Source: Lachnospiraceae bacterium
GTDB lineage: Bacteria; Bacillota; Clostridia; Lachnospirales; Lachnospiraceae
Assembly: GCA_014804495.1 (NCBI GenBank)
Contig: JAAUZS010000026.1
Coordinates: 32,648-46,763 of the forward strand
DNA: 14,116 nucleotides
Reading direction: 5' to 3'
Positions 1 through 8,127 of this stretch are shown here, one piece after another. The notes below the pieces were generated by a model, which did no database searches, was not told where the DNA came from, and was given only the letters and a program-made list of their open reading frames with translations. Made by a program: the position numbers and the translations under genes. Within the stretch, counting starts at the first letter, position 1; each line of letters begins with the position of its first letter.

Positions 1-1706
1 AAATCCTCTGTAAGCTGATTAAGCTTCTCTTCTGCATCCTTTAAATCAGTTCCCTTTACACCCATGTAGAACTTAATCTTCGGCTCTGTTCCTGAAGGGC
101 GCGCACAACACCATGAATCATTAGTTAAATCAAAGTAAAGCACATTAGACTGTGGAAGCCCTGTCTCGCCTTCCGCACCGGTCTCCGGATTCAGAGTCTT
201 GCCTGTATCATAATCCCTGAACTCTTTCACCTTAAGCTCACCAAAGTTTTTAGGCGGATTACTCCTTAGTTTATTCATGAGTTCTTCAATCTGTTTTGCA
301 CCGTCAATACCTTTCATAGTGATAGAATACTGGCTTTCCTTGAAATAACCGTATTTTTCATATAAGGTAATCATCTGATCCCATACAGTCTTACCGTTTT
401 TCTTACACCATGCCGCCATTTCGCAAAGGCACATTACTGCAACAATGGCGTCCTTATCCCTTGCATGAGTACCTGCAAGGCAGCCATAGCTCTCTTCCAG
501 ACCGAATACATAATTATTGGAACCTGACTGCTCGAAGAATTTAATCTGCTCTCCTATATATTTAAACCCTGTCAGCACCTCTATAAATCTTACCTTGTAA
601 TCTTCCGAAATTGCTCTTGCCATATTGGTAGTAACGATTGTCGTAACAAGCGCAGGATTCTCAGGCATTTTGCCTGTTGCGGTTCTCTCTCTTAATATGT
701 ATTCGGCAATCAGCATTCCTGACATATTTCCTGTAAAAGGCACATACTCACCGCTTTTTGTATCCAACGCATAGATGCCGAGTCTGTCAGCATCGGGGTC
801 AGTTGCAAGTACAATATCCGCATTCTTTTCTTTTGCCAGTTTAAGCGCCAGTGTAAATGCTTTCGGGTCCTCCGGATTAGGGTATTCCAATGTAGTAAAG
901 TCAGGATCCGGCATCTCCTGTTCCGGAACTACAAAAACATTCTTGAAACCTATTTCATCCAATATCCTTCTTACGGGCAGATTTCCGGTTCCATTGAAAG
1001 GAGAGTATACAATCTTGATATCATCTGCCACTTCCTTGATAATTTCAGGGTGAATAATCTGTTTCTTCAATTCAACCATGTACTTATCATCGATTTCTTT
1101 ACCTATCACCTGATAAAGACCGGCTTCAACAGCTTCCTTTTTAGACATGGTCTTAACAGTATGATAATCCGTTACGTTGTTTACCTCTGTAATTATTTCT
1201 TTATCTCTTGGAGCAGTTACCTGTGCACCGTCTTCCCAATAACATTTATATCCATTATATTCCGGCGGATTGTGGCTTGCGGTAATAACAATTCCTGAAA
1301 TACAACCCAATGTACGCAGCGCAAAGGATAACTCCGGCGTAGGTCTGAGCGAATCAAATACATAAGCCTTGATTCCGTTTGCCGCGAGACAAAGCGCTGC
1401 TTCATCAGCGAATTCAGGAGATTTTCTCCTTGAATCATAAGCAATAGCTACTCCTTTTGCTTCTCCGCCCTGCTTCTTAATATAATTTGCAAGTCCCTGC
1501 GTCGCTTTACGGACTGTATAGATATTCATCCGGTTCGTTCCAGCGCCTATTACGCCTCTGAGTCCGCCGGTACCAAATGCCAGTTCCTTATAAAAGCGGT
1601 CTTCTATTTCCTTTTCATCGCCTTTAATTCCCTGAAGTTCCTTTTTTGTGTCCTCATCAAAGTAAGAATCATCCATCCAGAATTCATATTGCTCTTTGTA
1701 ACCCAT
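1..1706 (-). CDS. pgcA: Phosphoglucomutase / phospho-sugar mutase (PgcA type), 3' end cut by window edge
   Basis: This cytoplasmic enzyme interconverts glucose-6-phosphate and glucose-1-phosphate, and so would supply the substrate of RfbA. The frame is open from the ATG at 1706 to base 1: 568 codons and no stop in the window. The family is roughly 560-580 residues, so only a few C-terminal residues should be missing. Visible motifs are the phosphoserine loop TASHNPPEYNG with the active serine at about residue 144, the metal loop DPDADR at 303-308, the sugar-binding motif GLEESYG in the third domain, and the phosphate-binding RPSGTEPK near the C-terminus. GGAGG lies 8 nt before the ATG; an in-frame GTG one codon earlier is a less likely start. 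The gene follows the second glycosyltransferase by 43 bp and has its own promoter candidate there. Phosphomannomutase activity cannot be excluded, but the length and motifs favour the PgcA group. Confidence 0.94.
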   Translation of the reverse strand, partial: MGYKEQYEFWMDDSYFDEDTKKELQGIKGDEKEIEDRFYKELAFGTGGLRGVIGAGTNRMNIYTVRKATQGLANYIKKQGGEAKGVAIAYDSRRKSPEFADEAALCLAANGIKAYVFDSLRPTPELSFALRTLGCISGIVITASHNPPEYNGYKCYWEDGAQVTAPRDKEIITEVNNVTDYHTVKTMSKKEAVEAGLYQVIGKEIDDKYMVELKKQIIHPEIIKEVADDIKIVYSPFNGTGNLPVRRILDEIGFKNVFVVPEQEMPDPDFTTLEYPNPEDPKAFTLALKLAKEKNADIVLATDPDADRLGIYALDTKSGEYVPFTGNMSGMLIAEYILRERTATGKMPENPALVTTIVTTNMARAISEDYKVRFIEVLTGFKYIGEQIKFFEQSGSNNYVFGLEESYGCLAGTHARDKDAIVAVMCLCEMAAWCKKNGKTVWDQMITLYEKYGYFKESQYSITMKGIDGAKQIEELMNKLRSNPPKNFGELKVKEFRDYDTGKTLNPETGAEGETGLPQSNVLYFDLTNDSWCCARPSGTEPKIKFYMGVKGTDLKDAEEKLNQLTED

Positions 1707-1714
1707 CACTTTTA

Positions 1715-1719
1715 CCTCC
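1715..1719 (-). promoter_or_regulatory. Ribosome binding site of phosphoglucomutase
   Basis: A full GGAGG on the minus strand sits 8 nt before the ATG at 1706 and 5 nt before an in-frame GTG at 1709. It supports a start in this position and excludes later methionines. Confidence 0.7.
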
Positions 1720-1738
1720 ATATTTATAGTTATTTTTG

Positions 1739-1767
1739 AGTATACCACACTATTGGTTAATTTTCAA
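1739..1767 (-). promoter_or_regulatory. Candidate sigma-A promoter for phosphoglucomutase
   Basis: Read on the minus strand, TTGAAA (1762-1767) is followed by a 17-bp spacer and TATACT (1739-1744). A TG one base upstream of the -10 gives an extended -10 element. Each hexamer differs from consensus by one base and the spacing is optimal. Transcription would start near 1732, leaving a leader of about 25 nt containing the GGAGG site. The -35 lies in the last codons of the upstream glycosyltransferase, so pgm could be transcribed both with the operon and alone. This is motif evidence only. Confidence 0.6.
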
Positions 1768-3708
1768 AGCAAAGTCGCTTCTGTCCAAAGAAAAATTAGG
1801 ATTATAATAAGGATCTCCCGCTTCAAGGACATCCTTCCACTTTTTCCTGAAACGTTCCGACTCTTCATTATATCTTTCCGCCTTCTCACCCCGGTCATCC
1901 AGTCCTCTTGATACTGACTCATAATGATAGAGTTCCGCAAACGGAGTAAATACATTCAAATATCCCCTCTGCCGCAGTTTCAGACAAAAGTCCACATCAT
2001 TTAATGAAACCGCAAAGCTCTCGTCCAGCCCGCCTACAATATCAAAAAGTGATTTTTTCACCAGAAGGCAGGCACCTGTAACTGCAGAAACATTCTGAGC
2101 ATAACAGAGTCTTCCCATGTATCCCAGATTATCCCTGTGCTGTCCGTAATGGCTGTGCCCTGCGGTCCTATGCGCTCCAAGTGCAAGCACTACTCCCGCA
2201 TGCTGTATAGTCTTATCCGCATAATACAACTTGGCGCCAACTGCGCCCACATCATCACGCTGGGCATACATCAGCATTTCTTCTATCCAGTTCACCGTTA
2301 TGACTTGCGTATCATTATTGAGAAGAAGAAGATATTCTCCGGTTGCATTCGCCGCTCCCAGGTTATTGACTGCGGAATAGTTAAAGTTGCCCTCGAAAGT
2401 AACTACCTTTATCCTCTCATTTTCCTTAAGTTCTTCATAATAAGCAAATGTACCCTCTTCTGTACTGTTATTTTCCACCACGATAATTTCATAGTTTTCA
2501 TAGGTAGATTTTTCAATAACTGATGTTATGCATCTTTTCAAATCGCTCACGTGATCCTTGTTTGCAATTATAACGGATATCTTCGGGCTGCCGATAATCT
2601 GATATCTAATCTTGAAAATCGTTTCAAACGCACGAGTGGATGTAATCTGAAAATGTTCAAAGCCATGCCGTTTAAGGTGATCGGCCACAGCGCCTTTAGC
2701 CGACTCGATAGCGTATGGTTTTGCATTTATATCCGAGGCAGTACTGCCCGGATGGCTTCGCCAGTAATACATAAGCTTCGGCACATGCACTACATTCTCC
2801 GCCCTGTCCGTAAGACGCAGAATCATATCATGATCCTGACTTCCGTCAAATCTTGAGCGGAAAAGTTCCGTACCGTCAAGAAGTTTTCTGTCAAACACAC
2901 TGAAATGGCAGATATAATTATTTGCACGCAGGTTGTCCACTGCATAATCCGGCTTAAAATGCATGGTCAGCATCTGGTTTATATTGCCACTCTTAAAAGT
3001 AGTTTCATCGCAGTACAGATAATCCGCATTCTTTTCGTTGATTGCTTTAATATATTCATACAAAACGCTCGGGTGGAGAATATCGTCATGATCAAACAAC
3101 CCTATATATTCTCCTGTTGAAATTGCCAGACACCGATTTGTATTGCCGGAAATCCCCTCGTTCTTATCAAGCTTTTCATAGACTATCCTGCCGCGGCCGT
3201 CTTTTTTCTGATATTCCTCCACTATATTTCTTACATAACCATGCTCCGCATCAGAACCATCCGCCAGACATAGTTCCCAGTTTTCATAAGTCTGCGCCAT
3301 CACGGAGTCAATCATTTCACGCAAAAAAATCTCAGGCGTATTATATAACGGGACCAAAATACTGAATTTAATCATTCTGGGAAAACGCTGTCCCCTTTGT
3401 CTTTCCGCCTCGTCTGAATCAGGAAAGCTATGCGTCCCATAGCGCTGCATAGCCTTTTTTTCAATTTTTTTGTACTCCAATTTAGAAATGACGCCCCTTA
3501 TGCTGCCGCAGTTCTTCAACCTGCTCCTTTGCCTTAATACAAAATGCATGCACCGGCGCAATGGAGCGGAAGCCTTCCAGATGGGATTGGTTTTAATCCG
3601 ATTTAACTGAAAGCTCAATTCATCGCACTTCGCTTCCAGGTCAGCGACACGTCCTGCTAAATCGGCGTTTCTTAAATGCTCATTCTCATAAGCTTCTTTA
3701 TAGTCCAT
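1750..3708 (-). CDS. Two-domain GT2 glycosyltransferase (RgpF/rhamnosyltransferase-like) with N-terminal coiled coil
   Basis: A 652-residue cytoplasmic glycosyltransferase, probably acting on a lipid-linked glycan. Residues 5-36 are heptad-like and probably coiled. They lead into the NPIWKASAPLR segment (41-51), which is typical of N-termini of polysaccharide GT2 proteins. The first GT-A domain (about 114-330) begins FSILVPLYNTPEIF and carries the metal-binding FDHDD at 205-209. The second (about 376-640) begins ISVIIANKDH, has LLNNDT at 462-467, and ends with the SLNDVDFCLKLRQRGY block (568-583) and YHYESVSRG (594-602). Both domains keep their acidic metal motifs, so both may be active, as in bifunctional chain-extending enzymes. 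There is no membrane segment. The ATG overlaps the end of the preceding gene by 11 bp and has GGAGG 6 nt upstream. The rfb genes nearby suggest L-rhamnose as donor sugar, but the specificity cannot be read from sequence. Confidence 0.88.
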   Translation of the reverse strand: MDYKEAYENEHLRNADLAGRVADLEAKCDELSFQLNRIKTNPIWKASAPLRRCMHFVLRQRSRLKNCGSIRGVISKLEYKKIEKKAMQRYGTHSFPDSDEAERQRGQRFPRMIKFSILVPLYNTPEIFLREMIDSVMAQTYENWELCLADGSDAEHGYVRNIVEEYQKKDGRGRIVYEKLDKNEGISGNTNRCLAISTGEYIGLFDHDDILHPSVLYEYIKAINEKNADYLYCDETTFKSGNINQMLTMHFKPDYAVDNLRANNYICHFSVFDRKLLDGTELFRSRFDGSQDHDMILRLTDRAENVVHVPKLMYYWRSHPGSTASDINAKPYAIESAKGAVADHLKRHGFEHFQITSTRAFETIFKIRYQIIGSPKISVIIANKDHVSDLKRCITSVIEKSTYENYEIIVVENNSTEEGTFAYYEELKENERIKVVTFEGNFNYSAVNNLGAANATGEYLLLLNNDTQVITVNWIEEMLMYAQRDDVGAVGAKLYYADKTIQHAGVVLALGAHRTAGHSHYGQHRDNLGYMGRLCYAQNVSAVTGACLLVKKSLFDIVGGLDESFAVSLNDVDFCLKLRQRGYLNVFTPFAELYHYESVSRGLDDRGEKAERYNEESERFRKKWKDVLEAGDPYYNPNFSLDRSDFALKINQ

Positions 3709-5872
3709 CCTTTACCTCCAATACCCAGCTGCTCCAGTTTACAAGTTTCTGCCTTGAGCACATATCTTCTGCCATGATGCCGAAACGATAAATACCCGCA
3801 GGAATCCTGCCGCTTGGAACCTTAGCAGCGAATCCCGTCAAATCCACGTTTAGCTGATCCTTAAGATTATTCTTGATATCCTGTCTGTATCTATTCTCAA
3901 CCGGAATACTTAAGACACTCTCATTCTCCTTATTTTTAAGAAGCAGTTTCTTTTTATAACATGCGTTATCTGCGCCAATGACAAAAGAATATCCCTGAAA
4001 AAAATATCCCATATCCTGCTCATCTGCCTGCACCCTTCCTTTTTCGCGCGAAACGCCATACTTCCATTTATAAATGTCCAGAGCGCACTCCATGCCTACC
4101 ACAAGACACTTATCTTCTCTGGCATTTTCCACATTCTTTGTGTCAATTCGCGCTTTCGCCCACTGCATGTCCTCTAACATATGATAATCGTATTCTAAAG
4201 TATACTCTATTTCCAGTCTGTCCGTAGCCAAATATGGATGGTAAAAAGGATCCTTTCCGTATAATTCACGATGTCTTTCATAGAGAACATCCTTTTCCCG
4301 CATAAGGCGCATCTGTTTTTCCTCAGACTCTCCGTCGTGCCCCCTGCTTAAGGACTCGTGATGGTATAGAATCACGTCGTTTCTCACTATATTATAATAT
4401 CCCTGCTCATAAATGGAATAACACAAATCCACATCATTAAATGCAACTGCAAGTTCCTGCGGGAAACCGTCTGCCTGATTGAAAACGCTCCTTCTGACCA
4501 TAAGACAGGCTCCTGTTACCGCCAACATATTGTGGACTCCCCTGTTTTTTCCGAAATAATACGCCTCTTCATCACTCAAAAACTGCAGTTTGTGGGCAGG
4601 ACCTACTCTCAAATTCGTAATACCCGCATGCTGAATGATATTGGAATCAGGATACAAAAGTTTAGCGCCTACCGCCCCTGCATATGACAACACAGCTTTT
4701 TCTGACAGTTTATCCAGCCAATCAGGCTGAATGATTTCCATATCATCATTAAGAAAAAGCAAAAGTTCCCCCTTTGATTCTTCCGCTCCCATATTACACA
4801 TGATGGAAAAATTAAACGGCATCGGATTATAAATATACCGGCATCCCGAAAAACCCTTTTTTGTATAATCTGTTCTACAGTTTAACTGATTTATCCTCTC
4901 TTCAATTTTCCTTCTGTTTTCTTCTTTGCTTCCATTGTCTACCAGAATCACTTCAAAACCATGATGTGTTAAAGTTCTTTCAAGCAATGAATCCAGACAT
5001 TTAAACAATGTTTCAGGATTATCCTTAGAAGGTATAATAATAGATATAAATGTCTCCTGCGCAGCAGAAGGCTGCAGCTGCTGACCGGCTGCACCTCGAA
5101 ACTTAGAATATCGCATGTTATTATAAGCGGCATCCGTGCCATTTCCTATGACATGAAACAGCACCTGTGGTATATGGTAGACCGGAACAACGGACATATC
5201 ATGCCCTTTCTCAAATCCGCCATGTTTTCTGATTATGTCAAATATTAACGTATACAGTTCAGCATCCGGCTTCTGCATATATGCTTCCTTTAGTGACGTT
5301 GTTCTGATTACAATCAACCCACCAAAATACGGAGCATCTAAAAATGTATCAGGCGACCAATCTGGTTTAAACCATGGTTTTTCCCGAACCTCACCGTTCC
5401 ATATATCTTCATCGCCATATATCAGGCTAACATTGCCGTTTTCACGAAATACTTCATCTATCAATGGTAGCGCAATATCACTTATCTCTCCACCGTACAT
5501 TGTAAAGATAATGGCATCGGTAATATATCGCTCCAAAACCAATTCTCTGTTTTCATCAAATATATCAACGGAAACAATATTATATATCTGTTTTTTTCCC
5601 CTTCTGTCCGTGACTTCTATTTGTCCAAAAGGCTCTTCCTCAGTTGCTGTTTTTTTTCTCTTTATACGAACAATATTCGAAGCAATTTTAAATTTTTCTT
5701 CCCGCGCCCTAATCCATGCGTCGTAATAAGTCAGATTTTTCTTTACTACCTCTTTTTGATAACGCTTATGCTGTCTGTTAACCAAAAGCTGTTTTACACT
5801 TTGTTTCAGAAAAACCACAGTTCGCAAGTCCTTTCTATATCCAAGTCTTTTACAAATCTTAGCCCGGTTCAA
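3698..5872 (-). CDS. GT2-family glycosyltransferase with degenerate first GT domain and C-terminal beta domain
   Basis: About 724 residues, predicted cytoplasmic. Residues 1-75 are basic and helical. Residues 95-245 resemble the back half of a GT-A domain: YGDEDIW at 152-158, then PWFKPDWSPDTFLDAPYFG. The opening nucleotide-binding strand is missing, and the usual DxD position reads TMYGG. A complete GT2 domain follows (275-550): ISIIIPSKDNPE at 276-287, LNDD at 374-377, AVTGACLMVRRSVF, FNDVDLCY at 478-485 and YHHESLSRG at 503-511. Residues 560-724 form an unassigned beta-rich region ending IPAGIYRFGI...WSSWVLEVKDGL. The start is uncertain. TTG at 5872 directly follows the upstream gene's TGA in the same frame, and the nearest GGAGG is about 25 nt away. 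A GTG at 5818, with AAAGGA 10 nt upstream, is an alternative, and the first in-frame ATG is near residue 125. It may act with the neighbouring methyltransferase/kinase protein. Confidence 0.82.
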   Translation of the reverse strand: MNRAKICKRLGYRKDLRTVVFLKQSVKQLLVNRQHKRYQKEVVKKNLTYYDAWIRAREEKFKIASNIVRIKRKKTATEEEPFGQIEVTDRRGKKQIYNIVSVDIFDENRELVLERYITDAIIFTMYGGEISDIALPLIDEVFRENGNVSLIYGDEDIWNGEVREKPWFKPDWSPDTFLDAPYFGGLIVIRTTSLKEAYMQKPDAELYTLIFDIIRKHGGFEKGHDMSVVPVYHIPQVLFHVIGNGTDAAYNNMRYSKFRGAAGQQLQPSAAQETFISIIIPSKDNPETLFKCLDSLLERTLTHHGFEVILVDNGSKEENRRKIEERINQLNCRTDYTKKGFSGCRYIYNPMPFNFSIMCNMGAEESKGELLLFLNDDMEIIQPDWLDKLSEKAVLSYAGAVGAKLLYPDSNIIQHAGITNLRVGPAHKLQFLSDEEAYYFGKNRGVHNMLAVTGACLMVRRSVFNQADGFPQELAVAFNDVDLCYSIYEQGYYNIVRNDVILYHHESLSRGHDGESEEKQMRLMREKDVLYERHRELYGKDPFYHPYLATDRLEIEYTLEYDYHMLEDMQWAKARIDTKNVENAREDKCLVVGMECALDIYKWKYGVSREKGRVQADEQDMGYFFQGYSFVIGADNACYKKKLLLKNKENESVLSIPVENRYRQDIKNNLKDQLNVDLTGFAAKVPSGRIPAGIYRFGIMAEDMCSRQKLVNWSSWVLEVKDGL
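3715..3719 (-). promoter_or_regulatory. Ribosome binding site of the downstream GT2 gene, inside the preceding gene
   Basis: GGAGG lies 6 nt before the ATG at 3708, within the final codons of the upstream glycosyltransferase. It fixes the start and implies coupled translation across the 11-bp overlap. Confidence 0.75.
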
Positions 5873-8077
5873 TCATCTATTCCACAATGCCGACAAACCT
5901 CCGGTTTCCTTTTTATGCATATGTTCCACAGTTTCCTTCGACATTCTGCTTACCTGCATGGATACCTGAAAGAAATTCTCCTGTCGCTGCTCAATTTCGG
6001 ATAATTGTATTGTGATGCCCGGGTCATCCGTGTCAAATGCATAGATACCATCTCCTATCCGAAAGCCGTTCATAGATATGCATTTGCTCTTTAATGGAAT
6101 CACCGTATCATTCCATTTAATTTCCTTGAGCCATACTATACAATAGTCGCTGCACGGGTCTAGTCTAAGAGCTTTTCTGCCTGCTTTTATCTTTACACGA
6201 AATTCCTTTGCATAGGAATCTTCAGTAAATGATTCTTCTGAAAATGGATCTTCACCAAATCCCTCTTCAGTATATGAATTCTCCGCAAGTATCTTTTTTA
6301 GCGGCAGCTCATCCGGGAAGAAAGAATTCTGCTCTGAAAATCCCTCTCCCATATCTTCATAAACCTGTACTCTGCTCTTTTGCATTTCAGCAACTTTTTC
6401 TTCTATATAACTTTCCACTCTATAGATAGGTTGTCCGATTATGTCTCTGATTTCAATCATCGACCTTTTTCTTTCAGTGACATACTTCTGGAATTCCTTT
6501 TCATTATGTCTGAAATTATCGGCATCCTCCTGTGTAATATTCAGCTTACCCAAAATGAAATCAAAATCTAATTTATTTCTCTTTTCGTTTTCCAACAAAT
6601 AACAATAGACAGCCCGAAATGCAATTTCTTTCGTTTCTATCTGTTTTGCAAAAGTCCATTCATAATCTATGATATGCCACTTTCCATCCGGAGAAACCAG
6701 AATATTTGAGAATATCAAATCATAGTCTGTCACCATCATATCCTCATGATAAGAAATGCATTTCAGATACTCATCAAATAACGCATGAAATTTTTCCATA
6801 TTATTTTCAGCCAGACATTCATCCAGAAGTTCTTCCAAAGTCCTCCCTTCCAGATACTCAAATGCTGCATATATATCTTTATCACCGTCTTTTTGTAACT
6901 TACCCGGCGTTTCTACCAAACCACATCTATTGACAAAAAGCTTTCCGCCCATGAACCTCTCAGACAGACATTCATATGCCTGCTGCATCTGTACAATATG
7001 CTTACGCGCCGCATTGGATAACGCGTGTTTTTCTATCTGCTTTACTGTATTTCCATTGATATCGTTATGCGTAACAAGTGTTTTTATTTTATAAGCATCC
7101 GCCCTGTCATTAGAGTATTTAGCGTATTTTATCTTAAGCTCCGGACCTAAGACCATCATATAGGAGTTTGAGAACAATGGGAACTGCCCTTCCTTAATGA
7201 GTGTATCAAATACCAGTTTTTCGTCAAACATCAGCATTCTGTCTCTATCAAAATTACGAACATTCACGGCTAATTCTCCGATTTTCGGCAAACGCTCATC
7301 CGAATATAGATTAATCATAAATTTGTAATCCGGATACGGATAATACATGGACGCATCAGAAAAACCACAGTTCTTGGCTATTTTTAAAAGGCCGTCTTTA
7401 GTAAAGGTTCTGACATTGCCTCCTTTCGGATAGTCCTCCAGGCTGGCAAACCAAGTCCCAAGATGGTCCTCTTTACAACCTGCCCAATATTTTAATCCCA
7501 ACTTATTCTCAATGGCTATTACAATATGACCGTCATCTTTTCTATGTTTTGAGACAATCTTCAAAAAATCTTCATATGGCTGCGCAGAATCAATATATGC
7601 CTGTCCATACTCAAATACGCCAATCAGACAGATATAGTCATAGTCACACGGCAGGTTTGATTCTATATCCTGGAAGTTACCGACATGAATCGTGACATTG
7701 TCACAATCCATATGTCTGTATGCGTTTATCATGCTCCTTTTCTTAGACAACTCTATACAGGTCACTTCGCCCGCTTTCCTTGAAAGCACTCCCGTAATCG
7801 CTCCGCAGCCCGAACCGATTTCCAATACTTTCATACTCTTGTCAATCGGAAGCCATTCCACAATATTTTCCCGCTGCAATGATAAATGGTAAAGAATCGG
7901 CCAGCTTTTTCTTTCTTCTATGATACGTTGATACTCCACTTCGGAATAATTTCTGGTAATCTCAAGCAGTTCATTCTCGATTTCACCGTCGCAATAAAAG
8001 TCCTCGCCGGGATAGTGTTCCAGGTTCAGCTTGATTTTTCCGATTTCTTCTATCACATCTTGTTTTCTGTCTTCCAT
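5873..8077 (-). CDS. SAM methyltransferase - kinase-like fusion, possible WbdD-like polysaccharide chain terminator
   Basis: A 734-residue cytoplasmic protein with four parts. (1) A class I SAM methyltransferase at about 60-245, with motif I VLEIGSGCGAITGVLS at 84-99. (2) A divergent kinase/phosphotransferase fold at about 300-480: KYAKYS at 317-322 as a candidate ATP-lysine region, hinge FEYLEGRTLEELL, a catalytic loop ending DYDLIFSN (D453 and N458 with the D-x4-N spacing) and D471 in IIDYEW in the DFG position. (3) A helical segment at about 515-575, then an acidic micro-repeat linker (600-625). (4) A small beta domain at 626-715 (ALRLDP...NGFRIGDGIYAF). E. coli WbdD has a similar order and length: methyltransferase, kinase, coiled coil. 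It caps ABC-exported O antigen with methyl phosphate. The Wzm/Wzt genes just upstream fit that role, but this is inference. The ATG at 8077 has AGGTGGAG directly before it. The ORF ends in a single TGA followed in frame by the next gene. Confidence 0.8.
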   Translation of the reverse strand: MEDRKQDVIEEIGKIKLNLEHYPGEDFYCDGEIENELLEITRNYSEVEYQRIIEERKSWPILYHLSLQRENIVEWLPIDKSMKVLEIGSGCGAITGVLSRKAGEVTCIELSKKRSMINAYRHMDCDNVTIHVGNFQDIESNLPCDYDYICLIGVFEYGQAYIDSAQPYEDFLKIVSKHRKDDGHIVIAIENKLGLKYWAGCKEDHLGTWFASLEDYPKGGNVRTFTKDGLLKIAKNCGFSDASMYYPYPDYKFMINLYSDERLPKIGELAVNVRNFDRDRMLMFDEKLVFDTLIKEGQFPLFSNSYMMVLGPELKIKYAKYSNDRADAYKIKTLVTHNDINGNTVKQIEKHALSNAARKHIVQMQQAYECLSERFMGGKLFVNRCGLVETPGKLQKDGDKDIYAAFEYLEGRTLEELLDECLAENNMEKFHALFDEYLKCISYHEDMMVTDYDLIFSNILVSPDGKWHIIDYEWTFAKQIETKEIAFRAVYCYLLENEKRNKLDFDFILGKLNITQEDADNFRHNEKEFQKYVTERKRSMIEIRDIIGQPIYRVESYIEEKVAEMQKSRVQVYEDMGEGFSEQNSFFPDELPLKKILAENSYTEEGFGEDPFSEESFTEDSYAKEFRVKIKAGRKALRLDPCSDYCIVWLKEIKWNDTVIPLKSKCISMNGFRIGDGIYAFDTDDPGITIQLSEIEQRQENFFQVSMQVSRMSKETVEHMHKKETGGLSALWNR

Positions 8078-8104
8078 ACTCCACCTATTTCATTAACGTT
8101 CATT

Positions 8105-8127
8105 GGATATTCTGACAATATCTTCTG
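8105..8127 (+). repeat. Left terminal inverted repeat of the MITE-like element
   Basis: 23 bp, exactly the reverse complement of 8204-8226. The match stops abruptly on the inner side (CGAAAAG here, TTCAAAT at the other end) and on the outer side at the flanking TCATT. Confidence 0.9.

Noticed and set aside
1217..1444. 75-residue minus-strand ORF
   Set aside because: It lies in another frame of the phosphoglucomutase gene, whose active-site motifs occupy this stretch.
5860..5877. ATG overlapping the TGA at the methyltransferase/GT2 junction as start of the GT2 gene
   Set aside because: That ATG (AGATGATTG) is in another frame and reaches TAA after five codons, so it cannot start the GT2 ORF.
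5235..6004. Plus-strand ORFs of 163 and 127 residues
   Set aside because: They are antisense to the GT2 and methyltransferase genes, have low-complexity composition and no recognisable motif; the same applies to all other plus-strand ORFs here.
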